The notes under the pieces are model-generated. The model had not been told where the DNA came from. It made no database searches and worked only from the letters and a program-made list of their open reading frames with translations. A program made the position numbers and the translations under genes. A stretch of 64,000 nucleotides of DNA from Glycine soja (lineage: Eukaryota > Streptophyta > Magnoliopsida > Fabales > Fabaceae): assembly GCF_004193775.1 (NCBI RefSeq), contig NC_041011.1, positions 44,275,167-44,339,166 of the forward strand. The letters run 5' to 3'. This document shows, one piece after another, positions 1-11,265 of this stretch (position 1 is its first letter; each line of letters begins with the position of its first letter).

Positions 1-647
1 ATTTAAAATGATAAATATTTTAATAATATTTAATTTGTATATTCACAAAACTTATACAGTCTGATATTTTATTTAAGCATTTATTTTTTCATACATTTTC
101 AATGTAAAAACCTTTATATTATCAGTTAGAAATCATCCAATAAATATATCTTTTAAAATAATTATTATAAAATATGGAACGTTATCATACACAATAATTT
201 ATAGTTGAATTATAAAATAAAATAAAAATTTATACTATTGGTGCATTTTAATTAAAATACTTATTTAAAGTAAGCAAGTCACTTGCTACTCTATTTAACA
301 AGCATTGTTTATTTATTTTAAAATTAAAGAATATTCATCATGACACTGTAGAATATTTGAGATGTTAACATTCAGTCAAAAAAACATTAAAAATGGAAGA
401 AGCTAAGAAAAAAAGTAATACAACAAAAAGTAACATAGAATAAGGGTAAGAAAAAAAATCATGTTGTAGTTATTAGTTATTAATTACTCTATCTACACGA
501 AACCATGAGTGCTGCTGTAGAATACTAAAAGAGAGCAAAATTGTGTGCGCACTATCATGAGACATCAGAGTCGCAACAGGTCATTGTGCAATTCAGCAGA
601 ACAATTGATCGATCAAATATATGGTTAATTAATCTTCCTAAGTTACA

Positions 648-650
<3 letters not shown>
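1..650. other. AT-rich intergenic DNA
   Basis: No gene-like reading frame with family resemblance was seen here. The stretch is low-complexity A/T-rich sequence ending at a long TA microsatellite. Confidence 0.6.

Positions 651-709
<59 letters not shown>
651..709. repeat. (TA)n microsatellite
   Basis: An uninterrupted alternating TA tract lies about 60 bp beyond the stop codon of the RING gene. It also creates an artificial Tyr-Ile reading frame on the plus strand. Confidence 0.95.
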
Positions 710-710
<1 letters not shown>

Positions 711-769
711 TGATTTAACTAATATAACAAATCTTCTACAACAACAAAGGAGAGATGTGATCCCCAATA

Positions 770-1240
770 CTAAGCATGAATAGATGATTTTCTACATATG
801 GGACAAGTTGAATGCAACCTAAGCCAAGGATCAACACAAGCAAGATGGAAAAGATGGTCACAGTGTGGAAGCAACCTCAACGTGTCACTTTCTTTGTAGT
901 CACCTAAGCATATGGAGCAACTAGAAGAAACAACACTTGATGAACTTGAACCCTTCTCTACTTGAGAGTATAGCAGCTTTGGATACCTCTCAAAACTTTT
1001 GTCAATCTGATGAAGCCCTTGTTCAGCTGAGTTGTCTTCTTCTGATGATCTTGCATGGCGAGATGGTGGAATACCAGCCAAAATGTTCAGCATGTTAGGA
1101 CCACGAGCCATGCGCAGACGCACACATGCCAAAGCTATGCTGACAAGTAAGAAGATCAAGCCAATTACAAAAGCTACTCCATATGTGAACTCACTTGGGT
1201 CAAAACCGTTGTTCTCCTTGTTGTTGGTGCTATTGTTCAT
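770..1240 (-). CDS. ATL-family RING-H2 E3 ubiquitin ligase
   Basis: The 156-residue intronless protein is a probable membrane-anchored E3 ubiquitin ligase that takes ubiquitin from an E2 enzyme and passes it to substrates. One transmembrane helix lies at about residues 19-41, followed by a basic juxtamembrane stretch. A GLD-like segment (GLHQID) sits near residues 75-80. The RING-H2 ligands are C108, C111, C127, H129, H132, C135, C146 and C149. Their spacing C-x2-C-x15-C-x1-H-x2-H-x2-C-x10-C-x2-C is the ATL pattern, and the expected Trp is at 139 and Pro at 147. The start is the ATG at 1240 and the stop is TAG. Lack of introns and short length fit the ATL family. Several ATL members respond to defence or carbon/nitrogen signals, but the substrate cannot be read from sequence. 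The exact ATL number is not assigned. Confidence 0.93.
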   Translation of the reverse strand: MNNSTNNKENNGFDPSEFTYGVAFVIGLIFLLVSIALACVRLRMARGPNMLNILAGIPPSRHARSSEEDNSAEQGLHQIDKSFERYPKLLYSQVEKGSSSSSVVSSSCSICLGDYKESDTLRLLPHCDHLFHLACVDPWLRLHSTCPICRKSSIHA

Positions 1241-1356
1241 CTTGGATCGAAAATTTGGAATGGGTTGGGGTTAATTTGTGGAATGAAATTGCTTAATGTG
1301 ATTCTTAATTTGGTGATTTACGAGGTTTAACAAAATTTGATGAGGTAGGAAATAGC

Positions 1357-1368
1357 ATCATATATAGT
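1357..1368 (-). promoter_or_regulatory. Candidate TATA box of the ATL gene
   Basis: On the minus strand a CTATATATGA motif lies about 120 bp upstream of the ATG at 1240. It would give a 5' leader of roughly 80-90 nt. This is inferred from motif and position only. Confidence 0.4.
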
Positions 1369-3116
1369 TTTTCTGGGGGGTCAACGTTTGTACATGTCTT
1401 TTTCATATTTCATGTGTTAACCCTCTTTTAATTTAATTTTGTTAATTTGTTAGTTGGCTTCTCGTTCTGCGAGAAATTTCCTACGGTGTGGACATGACAA
1501 GGACTTTGTGCAAAGCTAAATTCTCTCTTTATGTGTGACTGTGACAACTTTATATTCAATTAGTTCTGAACCATTATCAACTGAGAAAATTGGAAGAGTA
1601 ATTACACTAGAGCAGCCAAAATTCGAGACTATAAAACATTATTTAAATTGATAATCACTAACGACTTGTACAAGTTGACCATATATACATATAAATGTAT
1701 TTAAAAATACCAACTTTGCGTGTACGGGATTGAGGTTACTGTTTTTTTAGATCTAGTGCGGGTTACAATTTGAAGCATTCAAAACCAATTTTTGATTCCA
1801 CTATTTGGCAATATTTTGATTGGACGTGGATTTTCAAGGATAACTTTTTTTTCTATAATTATAATATTAAAGTTTAATAATTCAAATTATAAAAATCTTA
1901 TGTGTGTGTTTATATATAAAATATTTTGCATAAGATCAATCAACTTTAATATTGTTATAACAATTATAGACTGTCTGAGAATTATAATTTGATACTCACT
2001 CGTCAAATTGTTGATTCACTTCTGAAAAATAATTCACTTTCCCTAACATTCAACTCTAGTTGATGAATTGAAATTCCTTTGGCGTTTACTGAAGTTGCAC
2101 TTAAACTATGGTTGCATCATTACCCAAACTTTAATTTGAACTTTTTTTATTCTGATTGGGTGAGGTGATCTTCGCAGCACACCTGTATAAACCAAAATCC
2201 ATGCACAGTGTTCATCCCCAAAAAAAGAAAAAAATTAAAACTATAAAGCACCTAAATGATGGCTGCATAACTAGCCAAAATATTTTTTTAAAAAAAAATC
2301 ATTTTTTTCTTGGACTTCAAGTCTTCAACTGCTCAAGAAGTAACGGAGTTCCTTTGCTCAGCAATATAATCACATTTTCAACTAATAACTTCCTTTCAGA
2401 TATCCCAACGAATTATAACAAGACCCAAATGGGCGAGGAAGATGGAAATAAGAAATACAAAATTAAGATAAACAAAGTCATAAATGAGTTAATTGATATG
2501 ATGGAAAAGAGAAAAATAGAAAGAAAAATGGGTATGAGATGAAAAAGAAAGTAATAATCCAAAAATAAATGGTAATATTCTCAGACAAAAAGTTTAAGCC
2601 CACTTAACTCAATTGCCCTTTATTTGCTCTTTAAAAATGGAAACAATCATTTCAGGATCAGAATCATTTGTATAAAAATCATTATGCTTTCGACCCAATC
2701 TGTCTTGCAAAATCAAGTTCCCCACATTTTGTTCACAATTTTACCATGATTTATCACATTCATGGGTTCAGTTAATATCAAATACATTAAGAAATCTACT
2801 AAAATCATCTGAATGGAGACAACAAAATTTGCATAACAAATGTGTATGCATAAATTTCCTTTATAAACATAACTTGCAGGTTCCAAGCTTTCGACAAACA
2901 TTTTTTCCCTTTTTTTCCCGAGCCAAAAGCTTCATACAAATAACAAAGATGCTTCCACATGGTTTATTACAAGGGAAAATAAAAGGCACTAAGTCTATAA
3001 TGGAAACACCAGACCAATTAAATCACTGTATCAATCAATATTCTCAAGATCTGCACATCTTTACAAGGGCTTGCTCGTGACTTCACTAGCTATGCCAAGA
3101 TATAAAAAAACATTCT
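1369..3116. other. Intergenic region between the ATL gene and VPS60
   Basis: This AT-rich stretch holds the upstream region of the ATL gene and, towards its right end, the probable 3' untranslated region of VPS60, which is read from the minus strand. No further gene is supported. Plus-strand open frames near 2156-2542 and 2829-3080 lack recognisable domains and are rich in Lys and Asn, as expected for chance frames. Confidence 0.5.
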
Positions 3117-6100
3117 TTAACCGCGTATGGATGCCCGAGGGACAGCAGGTAAACCCAGTTCGTCCTCAGTCTGTCAGTATCAAAGCAATCAATCAGGAAT
3201 GGAAGGTACATAACGTTTAAAACAAAAAAGCAGAAAATTGAGTAATTTATTTAGTTCAGATTCTTGTATTGAACAGTCTCTCAAGAATCACTTGTCAGTA
3301 AGCTATTAACCAGACCAACAGATACTCAGCTCTGCCTATGCTATACAAAGGCTGACACAAATAAGGATGAACAAAAGAAAAGTAAGCAGTGATTCATATC
3401 CTACAAGTTACATCATCATACATAAGAATGTGACCTCAATATCCCTAAATTTAACATCCTATACAGCTGTCACAAAAATTGGCACTAAGTATGGGCTTTC
3501 CCTCTTCCCTATATAATTAAGAAATCAGTGGATGATGTGTTGAAACTACCATACTACTTTCCACTTATTGATTCATTTCAACTACAGCCAGTTAAAGTGC
3601 TTGAGGTCAACAGCCTCACTTTCTAGCAACTTCGCTATGCTAATTTTCAATATTCTAATTCCAGCCTTTGTATTTCAACCTTCAGAATTTAAATCTACGG
3701 CAAAATCAAATTCAATTATCTTGGACAGTTTTGGCCAATAATTTACCAAGACTGTGCCACAATCAATTTTACATAAAGAAAATATATTTCAGTCTAGACA
3801 TCCTACAGCCAAAATTGCATTGAATAACAACCATTTTTCCAACATCTTTTCCAGCATTATAGAAATAATCGCTTCACAAGAGAAACAATGTGTCTACTGT
3901 CTACCCATAGCCAACATATATCTCATGACCAACCTGCAGCCAAGTAATATTCAAACAAAAGACAAAAGTCACCTGATTTACACCCAAGTTTTCCACAATG
4001 AGACTTGACTAAGTCCCCCCTCCAAACCAACCCCCTCATTTTAAGTACAGTTAACAACTACAAAAAAGCAGCAGTATATATATACAAGGAGCAAAACATT
4101 ATACCTGGGCATTGAATCTGCCAGGTGGCACTGCCGTTTGTCCTGTTGGAGCTGGAGGTAAGTTAAGTTCTGCATCCAAATCAGGTTCTTTATCAGGTTG
4201 GAGATAGGATGGGACCCCATCAGCTTCAGTCTCATTTCCCATGTCTAATTCCAATGCGTCAAGTTCTGTTTTACCAAAACCAAAAAATAAAGAAACATGT
4301 CATTCAAACCGCTTCATGACAACAACAAAAAACAATTTTCATCACAGCCACAAAATCCCACTACCCTGCCCAACTATGGAGCCATGTTAGCTAGGAGTTT
4401 TTGAAAATGGTTTCCAACAAATATCTCAAGCTTCCTAACCAAATTTTTAACATACCACCCATAAGATCATCCTCGTCAATGTCATCAGGCACATTATAGC
4501 TTCTACCCAAAGTCTCTTGAATTTCATTACTTACATCCATGAGGTCCATCATCTCATCTTGCAAGTTCTACACATAGCATGGATCAACAGTTAAGACATA
4601 AAATTTTTAAAATTTTCACTTTAGATAGAAGCTATAAGAGAAAAGGAAAGAGATACATACATCAATGTCTTGGATCTTCACAGTTTTCATCATTCCCTTC
4701 AACTCCTTGTTGGCAGACTTCAAAGCTGTCATCTGAAAAAGGAAAGGGGAAAAAAGGAACAAGTTGTAAACAATCGAATTTAAATTTTATATCAGCATGA
4801 AAAAATATTTTTTGAGGTCATCCAATTTCTGAAAACAAAATATAGTAGAATTTGTTAATACAGAAGTAGAAGGCATAATGTAAATATCTCTATGAAGAGA
4901 CCCCTCCCAAATGACAGACGATTCATCTCCTACCTCATGACCTACCTCTCATGAGGTAGGCAGCAGGTTCCAAACAGGGTACAGACAAAGCTCCGCCTCG
5001 AACCATGCCCCTTAAAGCGCTACCAAGACAGATGAATGTTTTATAGTAAATATGGTTACCCCAATCGACTATACTTTATATAGCATACAATTGGCATCTT
5101 CAAACTTCTAGAATTTACAAATAGTTACAGACATCTAAATAATTTGAATTTAAATGTTAAGAAACAATAAATCATTAAACAGAAGGGCAGGCCAGTATTG
5201 CACAAGGCTACCGTTATTGTGGGGGCTAGAGAGGTTCAGATGAACACAGCCTTACCTAACTAGTGGAGAGGCTGTGTTCCTGACTAAAACATGTAACCAA
5301 TAGGTCACAACTCACAAAGCAGTACCTTTGGGCCAAAGTACACCCCAGGGTAAATTATAAAACAAGAACCATAAGTCTCCCCATTCAATAAACACACAGC
5401 TAATAAGCCTCCTGCTTAATAACCTTAGCCACAACTTCAATAATGCAACCAATCATATCACTTGCTTTCAAAGAGGGAAGAATGAAGCTGTTCCACAAAT
5501 TATTTGATTTAATTTTGTAGAATATTGCTTATGATATACATCTTCTATTATGAATTAAATCACCAACATATTCTTGCACAGAACAAAGAAATATGATACA
5601 CAAATGGATGTGAGATAAAACACAGTTCAATATAGGTAAGGGTCACAGAGAAAACTATAAGTGCTTTGATACATACAGTTTGTTGAGCATCTTTAATGCC
5701 TTCAGCTGCAAATTGAACTTGATCGAGATTGAATGTCTGATTGTACAGCATGTCACGCTGGCCTTCATACCTGACCAAAGGCGTAGTGCATTGTTATATG
5801 AATACAGCTATATAATATTCATTTCATGTGTATTATTATATGACAAAGTTATTATCATTTGACAGAATAAACCCTATTATCAACGTAAAGATTAAGTTGC
5901 AACAGTAGCTCATGTTTACCAAATTTCTGATCAATGTACCATTTCATTAATACAAAGCTATCCTATTCTTAATTTCTTTATATATGCCCACAAACTCAAA
6001 TCGTGCAATAAATTCCCATCTTTGATCCATAACTGGCTCAATCAATTTGTCAACAATGACAAATAAACTTGAACGACGACAAATAAACTAAGCAAACAAA

Positions 6101-6684
6101 GATGAGAAAAACTCACATTCGTTTTTGCTTAAGAACTCTCATGGCTCTAGCTTTAACAGCTTCCTGGGCAGGACCAGGTCTAGTTTTCTTAATCTGCTCC
6201 TTATATCTACTAAGCTCGGCATCAAGCTTCTTAATCTTGTCATCCACCGAGTCACCTCGTTTAGTAATCTGAAAAATACACAACAATTAGCAACTCAATA
6301 AACCAAGCCAACCAACTAAACATAGATGAATATACAATGGCCATAAAAACCAATGTAAACGTAAAAACTTATGAAACAAAATTAACTATTCCAAAAAATA
6401 AGTGTTTCAATAAAATCCGAATTACAAAATCTTAACAAACATAAATATTCAACAGATAGCATCCTAACATAATCTAAATTATCGTTTATTCCAATTTAGG
6501 GTTTGGGCCATAATATCATTCAATATATTAGCTTCAAAACGCGAATCCAAATGCGAAAATTGAACAGATCTGCGAATGAACGAAATTGATAATTGAGAGA
6601 GGGAAAGGGAAGAACCCTATCGGAAGCATCCTGAATGGAAGGAGGAGGATCCTTGTTCTTCTTGACGCCGAATACTCTCTTCAT
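3117..6684 (-). CDS. VPS60: ESCRT-III-associated protein VPS60 (CHMP5-like, SNF7 family)
   Basis: The gene has seven coding exons: 6616-6684, 6117-6268, 5677-5770, 4661-4732, 4456-4567, 4105-4265 and 3117-3170. They total 714 nt and encode 237 residues, close to the roughly 235 of Arabidopsis VPS60.1. All junctions are GT-AG and keep the frame. The product starts [16 protein letters not shown], carries a charged SNF7-type helical core (about residues 10-185, including [20 protein letters not shown] and [16 protein letters not shown]), and ends [15 protein letters not shown]60/CHMP5 is a late-acting ESCRT-III-like protein that binds LIP5 and promotes VPS4-dependent disassembly at multivesicular endosomes. 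The last exon start is ambiguous: acceptors 6 bp apart both keep the frame, and the upstream one (TEDELG) matches the family better. Intron 4 contains an Au-type SINE. Confidence 0.95.
4910..5032 (-). mobile_element. Possible tRNA-derived SINE fragment in VPS60 intron 4
   Basis: On the minus strand this GC-richer block has a tRNA-like GGTAGCGCT segment followed by GGTTCGAGGC, which resembles RNA polymerase III box B. It also contains near-palindromic copies of a CTACCTCATGAG motif. The spacing between the two boxes is shorter than in a normal tRNA, so an intact tRNA gene is unlikely. It may be a degenerate SINE head. Confidence 0.35.
5183..5345 (-). mobile_element. Au-type SINE in VPS60 intron 4
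   Basis: Read on the minus strand, this block has the ordered landmarks of the plant Au SINE family: GTGACCTATTGGTTAC, then ACAGCCTCT, then AGGTAAGGCTG, then a CCCCCAC stretch, then GCCTTGTGCA, and a terminal GCCTGCCCTT. The box B region has drifted (GTTACATGTTTTAGTC), so it is probably transcriptionally dead. It lies inside an intron in the same orientation as the host gene. A clear target-site duplication was not identified. Confidence 0.75.
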
Positions 6685-6938
6685 CGTTCGGATCTCACTC
6701 TACGCCTTTGAAGTTGAATGTGAGAGAGAAGAGAGAAGAGAACAAAGCAATGAGGGAAACGAACAACGTAAACAAAGAGACTTAGAATTTTGATTGGGTT
6801 TTTTGCTTAACGCGATAAACCACCGAATTGGGATGGGAACTTTCTCATCAATTTCTGCAGTGATAGAATAGAAGCTTCCACCCAAATATTGCTATCATCA
6901 AGGGAAATTTTGCGTATGTATTACGTACACAGCATTTC

Positions 6939-6969
6939 AGGCCCAACTCAAATGAGGCGCGGCCCAATT
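6939..6969 (-). promoter_or_regulatory. Paired GGCCCA (site II-like) elements upstream of VPS60
   Basis: Two GGCCCAA motifs about 20 bp apart lie some 255-285 bp upstream of the VPS60 start. A TTAGGGTTT telo-box-like motif followed by GGGCC is near 6497 in intron 1. In plants, TGGGCC/T site II elements and telo-boxes are typical of constitutively expressed growth and housekeeping genes. Function here is inferred. Confidence 0.45.
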
Positions 6970-6989
6970 TCATTACTGGGTCTGGGTCA

Positions 6990-7374
6990 GGGTCAGATTA
7001 ATTAATTAGAATAAATTATTTACGTGTTATAAGTTGTTCAAAAATAACAGTTTGGAGAGTATTTACGGCTCAAATGGTTAGTTACTAGTTCTATATATTC
7101 AACAAAAAATATAAAGTTATGAGTTCTATATTGCAAATAGCTTTTCAAAACCTTTATCCGTTCGTTTGATTTGTTAAAATTTATGATACTAGATAGGATA
7201 AATATTTGTGTACTAAGTTTGATTTAAAATAATAATTTATGGGATAATACAAATTGATCGGACGAGGATAGTACGAAAATTCAATTTTTTGGTGAGAAAA
7301 TAATGGAATAACTTTTTATCCTAATTACAAAATATTTAAAAAATACATCTATATTTTAATATCGGCTAGTCGCA
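6990..7374. other. AT-rich intergenic DNA
   Basis: No gene, RNA gene or mobile element is recognised between the VPS60 upstream region and the tandem repeat that follows. Confidence 0.5.
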
Positions 7375-7650
7375 TCAATGTCACATATTTCACATCCATG
7401 TTATTTACTGGTTATAACAATTATATCATGTCATATATTTCAAATTCACATTATTTACTAGTTACAATAAACTTATAATGTCATGTATTTTAAATTTATA
7501 TGATCTACTAACTATACTATAACAACAATATTGTGTCATGTATTTTAAATTCACATTATCTATTAGTTATAATAAATATATCATGTCATGTATTTCGAAT
7601 TTACATTATTCCCTAGTTAACTTGCTTATATGTATTATGTATTTTGAATT
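7375..7650. repeat. Degenerate 50-bp tandem repeat (about five copies)
   Basis: The phrase TCATGTATTTTAAATTCACA recurs with small changes at about 7381, 7431, 7481, 7536, 7585 and 7634, a spacing of 49-55 bp. Between the phrases are variants of TTATTTACTAGTTATAA. This is a small AT-rich minisatellite. Confidence 0.8.
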
Positions 7651-7904
7651 CTTATAAAATATAATAATAATAATATAAATTATATTAAGATAATTAATAA
7701 TAAAAAGGATATTTTAATAACTTTTATATTACTATGCTTGTGTTGTTTATTTGTTAGTAAAAAAAAATACACATGATAAAAAAAAATTCAAATACTTATC
7801 TTATATTTTTCTCTTTGTTCAGTAGTACTACCTAACAAATACAACCTATATAAGTATATAAAAACTATAACAAAAACAAAATCGAGAATTTATATTTAGA
7901 AATA

Positions 7905-8215
7905 GGCTTAATTATTATCTTAGTCCCTAAATTTGGAGAGTATTTTTTTAGTTCCTTAAAATTTAAAAATATTTTATAGTCTTGATTTTGACAAATTATT
8001 CTTCATAATTTCTCACATAATAAATTAATACTTTATGACATTTTTTTGTTATCATAAATTGATTTTTATTTTTTAGACGTTAATATTTACATTTTAAAAT
8101 CATCACAAAAGACTAAAAATCAGTAAAAAAAATCAATTTATTATATAAGAGACTAAAAACAATAATTTATCAGAATTTAAATATTATGCGCTGTCATTTA
8201 ATACAAAAGGATTTT
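7905..8215. mobile_element. Degenerate MITE-like fragment
   Basis: The left part carries the GGCTTAATTATTATCTTAGTC signature seen at ends of many plant non-autonomous DNA elements. Around 8130-8170 there is a weakly complementary GAGACTAAAAACAATAATTTAT. Boundaries and family are uncertain. Confidence 0.35.
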
Positions 8216-8238
8216 TCTCGTGCAAAATTTCACCATAG

Positions 8239-8318
8239 TTATCTCACGTTTGAATGTGCAAAAATAATATATATATATATATATATATATTATTTTTGCA
8301 CATTCAAACGTGAGATAA
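8239..8318. repeat. Perfect 80-bp palindrome with TA core
   Basis: Positions 8239-8266 and 8291-8318 are exact reverse complements (28 bp arms containing CTCACGTTTGAATGTGCA). The 24-bp centre is an alternating AT tract, so the whole 80 bp is self-complementary. It could fold into a hairpin or cruciform. Confidence 0.93.
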
Positions 8319-10025
8319 GAAAAAAAATCTTCTTCTACTAAACAAATTAAAAAAAAATCTTTTTTTTCCTACTTTGTTTCTTTTCACTCTCTTAAACAAA
8401 GCAAAACTTTATATAACTTTATCCTGCATACACAGTACAACCATAAATATGAAAATTTTCCCTTTTCTTGCATAATTTGAAATAACTCACACAGTTGCAC
8501 ATGGCCACATGCTTTTGGCTACAAATTTCAGCTCCCACCAAAGCTATTAAGTACGTTTTGTGAATGAACGATGAAAGATTAATATTACTAGTCCTGCAGT
8601 CACACATGCATCTATGAGGACTCATCTGAACTATTAATTCAACTTCAATTGTCATTATTTTCACAAAAATCTCCACAATTGATTGACTCACAAACAATAT
8701 TTTACCGTGTAAAGAACACCACTGTGTATTCGTGTTGGCAAATGCTAACGTATCTTGAAGAAATATGAAAGAACTGCACTACGTTTTTGAAATGAAAACT
8801 GCATTGTGTTTTTTGTTATTTTAATTTTGAAGTACAATTGCTTCATAATTTCAAGAGATTTACCCTTCCTTTGCAATAGATGACAGGAGTGAAGCCCATG
8901 GAAAACCTGCATCTGTCACTTTTTTACTGATTGGAGAAACTTTGATCAAGTTTTCAAAGAATTCATTGTTAGAAGCTTCTAAAATTGCCAACAATACACC
9001 TCACTAATGACATTACTTTCAAATTTAACCGTTAAGGACTATTTTGTAACACTTATGCAAAGATAGAAACTATTTTTTATATTTCAAAAAAATAGGAATT
9101 AATTTGCAAAATAGATATAAAAACAGAGACCAAAATGTCTATTCACTCGCCGAAAAAATAGATAAATCTGTGTTTCTAGTTCCCACCGGTTGCAATTCTT
9201 GAAATAGACATAAATAAAACCTAAGTCAAGATTGTTAGCTTAATTTTATTTTTTTTTAAAAAGAGTAATATTCTCATATTTTATCTATTTTTTTATTTGT
9301 ACAATAAAAACTATAAACATATAAATTATCTCATAACACAACTATTAATTTCATTTTTTTTTGTTGTTTCACATTTTTTCCATCAACTAAATCTTGAAAA
9401 GTATTACAAAATATTAAATAACAACTAACTAAATACACTTCTGAGATACTAAAAGAAAATTATTTTTAATAATAACGCGCCTCTATGATGGAACGCAGTT
9501 GCTCCAAGGACTTGAATTTCAATTCAATCTTTGTTGACCTCAAAGTTGTCAAAACTGACTTTTAAGATTTTCTCCACGGTTTAGTAGAATCTACTTTATC
9601 CCGTGGAATAGTACCTACTTTATCAGTTTATCCTTTTTTTTCTTAATGTTTCGAATCCTCCTCCTCCTCTGAGTAAAAAAAAAAAAAAAACAGCCAAAAA
9701 GTTTCTGTTATTTAAACATTAAAAAAATGTTGATACTAGAGGTTGTAAGAAAATCCATTTCCAATTCTAAAGTAGTAAGTGATACATCTTGAGTTACAAA
9801 GTATTTGTGACTGAACTTGAACTATCTCTTTGAACATTTAACACAATGCGTATTTGTATTTAAACTCAAAATCATTCATTAAATTAGAATAATTTGCAGG
9901 CAGTTAATTTTTGTATTTAGTGATAATGAACTCTTTATATTTAATAAAAATCAATATGAAATGCAGCCGGCATAAAAAAAAGTTAAAAAGAACAGGTTGC
10001 ACATATAAATGTGAACATTGAACAT
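8319..10025. other. Intergenic DNA without a recognised gene
   Basis: A minus-strand open frame at 8419-8697 has no recognisable domain. The rest is AT-rich with homopolymer A and T runs. Nothing else is supported. Confidence 0.5.
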
Positions 10026-10181
10026 TGATTTTAAAGTTATGGACAAGTTCTGTCCACGAGAGACAATAGGCAAATCATAAGTGTGAACACTGAACACTTG
10101 GACTTTGATTTTAAAGTTATGGACAAGTTCTGTCCACGAGAGACAATAGGTAAGTCATAAGTGTGAACACTGAACACTTCC
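10026..10181. repeat. 80-bp tandem duplication
   Basis: The block beginning TGATTTTAAAGTTATGGACA at 10026 is repeated at 10106, exactly 80 bp later. The first 45 bp are identical and the remaining part differs at only a few bases. Each copy ends with GTGTGAACACTGAACACTT. The duplication is about 1.1 kb upstream of the PEPR-like kinase start. Confidence 0.9.
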
Positions 10182-11048
10182 ATTATTTCATCCGAAAAAG
10201 CTTTCGTACAAATTTCATGAGTTGACGTGGAATACTAATAATGATAAAGAATAAATCGGAATCGCATTTCTTTGTTGACAAACCTTGTTATTATCGAATC
10301 GCTGCTTGATCGTTAATGCATTTTTGTGAATCCATTACTAATTATAAATTAATGTTTTACACGGTCAATTATTTTAAAACCAATATAAACATAACTTTTT
10401 AAATAATTATTATAAAATTAATAATCTTACAACATATAAATAAATAATAATCAATTCAGAGAAATTAAACCTATTTTAAAATTTGAAGAACAAATTCATT
10501 AATACAAAAATATAAAAACATTCCACATTCAAAAAAATATAAAGATTAAAAACATGTTTTTTTTCTAAAATGTTTTACAAAAATCATTATTGGACATCTT
10601 GTGGGTGTATACACCTTCGGAGATATTGAAAGAGATGAAAAATAAATTATTAATAAAATTAATGATAGAAAAAAAATGAATTATGTTAATGGAATGTTTG
10701 CAAATTTTTTAGATATTCAAATATCACCCCCTCTTTATTTTTCAAGTAGCTAGCTAGTACCGTAGAAGAGAGAACCACCTTGAAACATGTCAGAACGCAT
10801 ATAAAAGAGAAGACGGCGCACACCTCAGCCACTTCGTACGTAGATTCTAATTAAATTATTAGTATTTCTATAATATGTATTTTCCAACGTCAGCAACTAA
10901 TCATTTTCATCCATAAACGGAAAACAAAAACTAATACCAAAGAGTGCAAGTGGACAAAAAACCATACCCACAGTAATCTATACATTAAACAAGCCAAAAA
11001 TTACCAGACACCAACTTTGCTCAAAGTTGCATGGCACCGGATCAATGC
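10182..11048. other. Upstream region of the PEPR-like kinase
   Basis: AT-rich sequence with no recognised coding exon. It probably contains the promoter of the receptor kinase gene. Confidence 0.45.
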
Positions 11049-11060
11049 TACTATTTATAT
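11049..11060 (+). promoter_or_regulatory. Candidate TATA box of the PEPR-like kinase
   Basis: A CTATTTATATGA motif lies about 210 bp upstream of the chosen ATG. The leader would contain an 18-codon upstream ORF at 11118-11174. It may also contain an 84-bp intron with donor AAG/GTAAGT at 11171 and acceptor CCTTCTAG ending at 11254. Confidence 0.4.
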
Positions 11061-11117
11061 GAAGAAGAGCAAAATAGATTCCTCATTTTCAGCTTCTACC
11101 TCCTCTTCTCTTATTTC

Positions 11118-11174
11118 ATGTGCAAAACAACTCACCACCTTTCTTTGCTCTTCTTGCAAACTGCAAGAAGGTAA
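11118..11174 (+). promoter_or_regulatory. Upstream ORF in the PEPR-like kinase leader
   Basis: An ATG at 11118 opens an 18-codon frame ending at TAA 11172-11174. Its end overlaps a strong GTAAGT donor, so splicing of the leader would change it. No conserved peptide is recognised. A role in translational control is only a possibility. Confidence 0.3.
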
Positions 11175-11265
11175 GTGCTTATTCTCTCTTAAACCTTTGC
11201 TACCTTATTAGCATCATATTTGTCTTTGTGGTACCTTGTTGTGGCTCCTTCTAGCTCCTTTCTAT

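Noticed and set aside
541..783. 80-codon plus-strand open frame with a Tyr-Ile run
   Set aside because: The run is the translation of a TA microsatellite and the flanks show no domain.
4910..5032. Functional tRNA gene
   Set aside because: Box A and box B are too close together and no cloverleaf with an acceptor stem could be drawn, so it is kept only as a possible SINE fragment.
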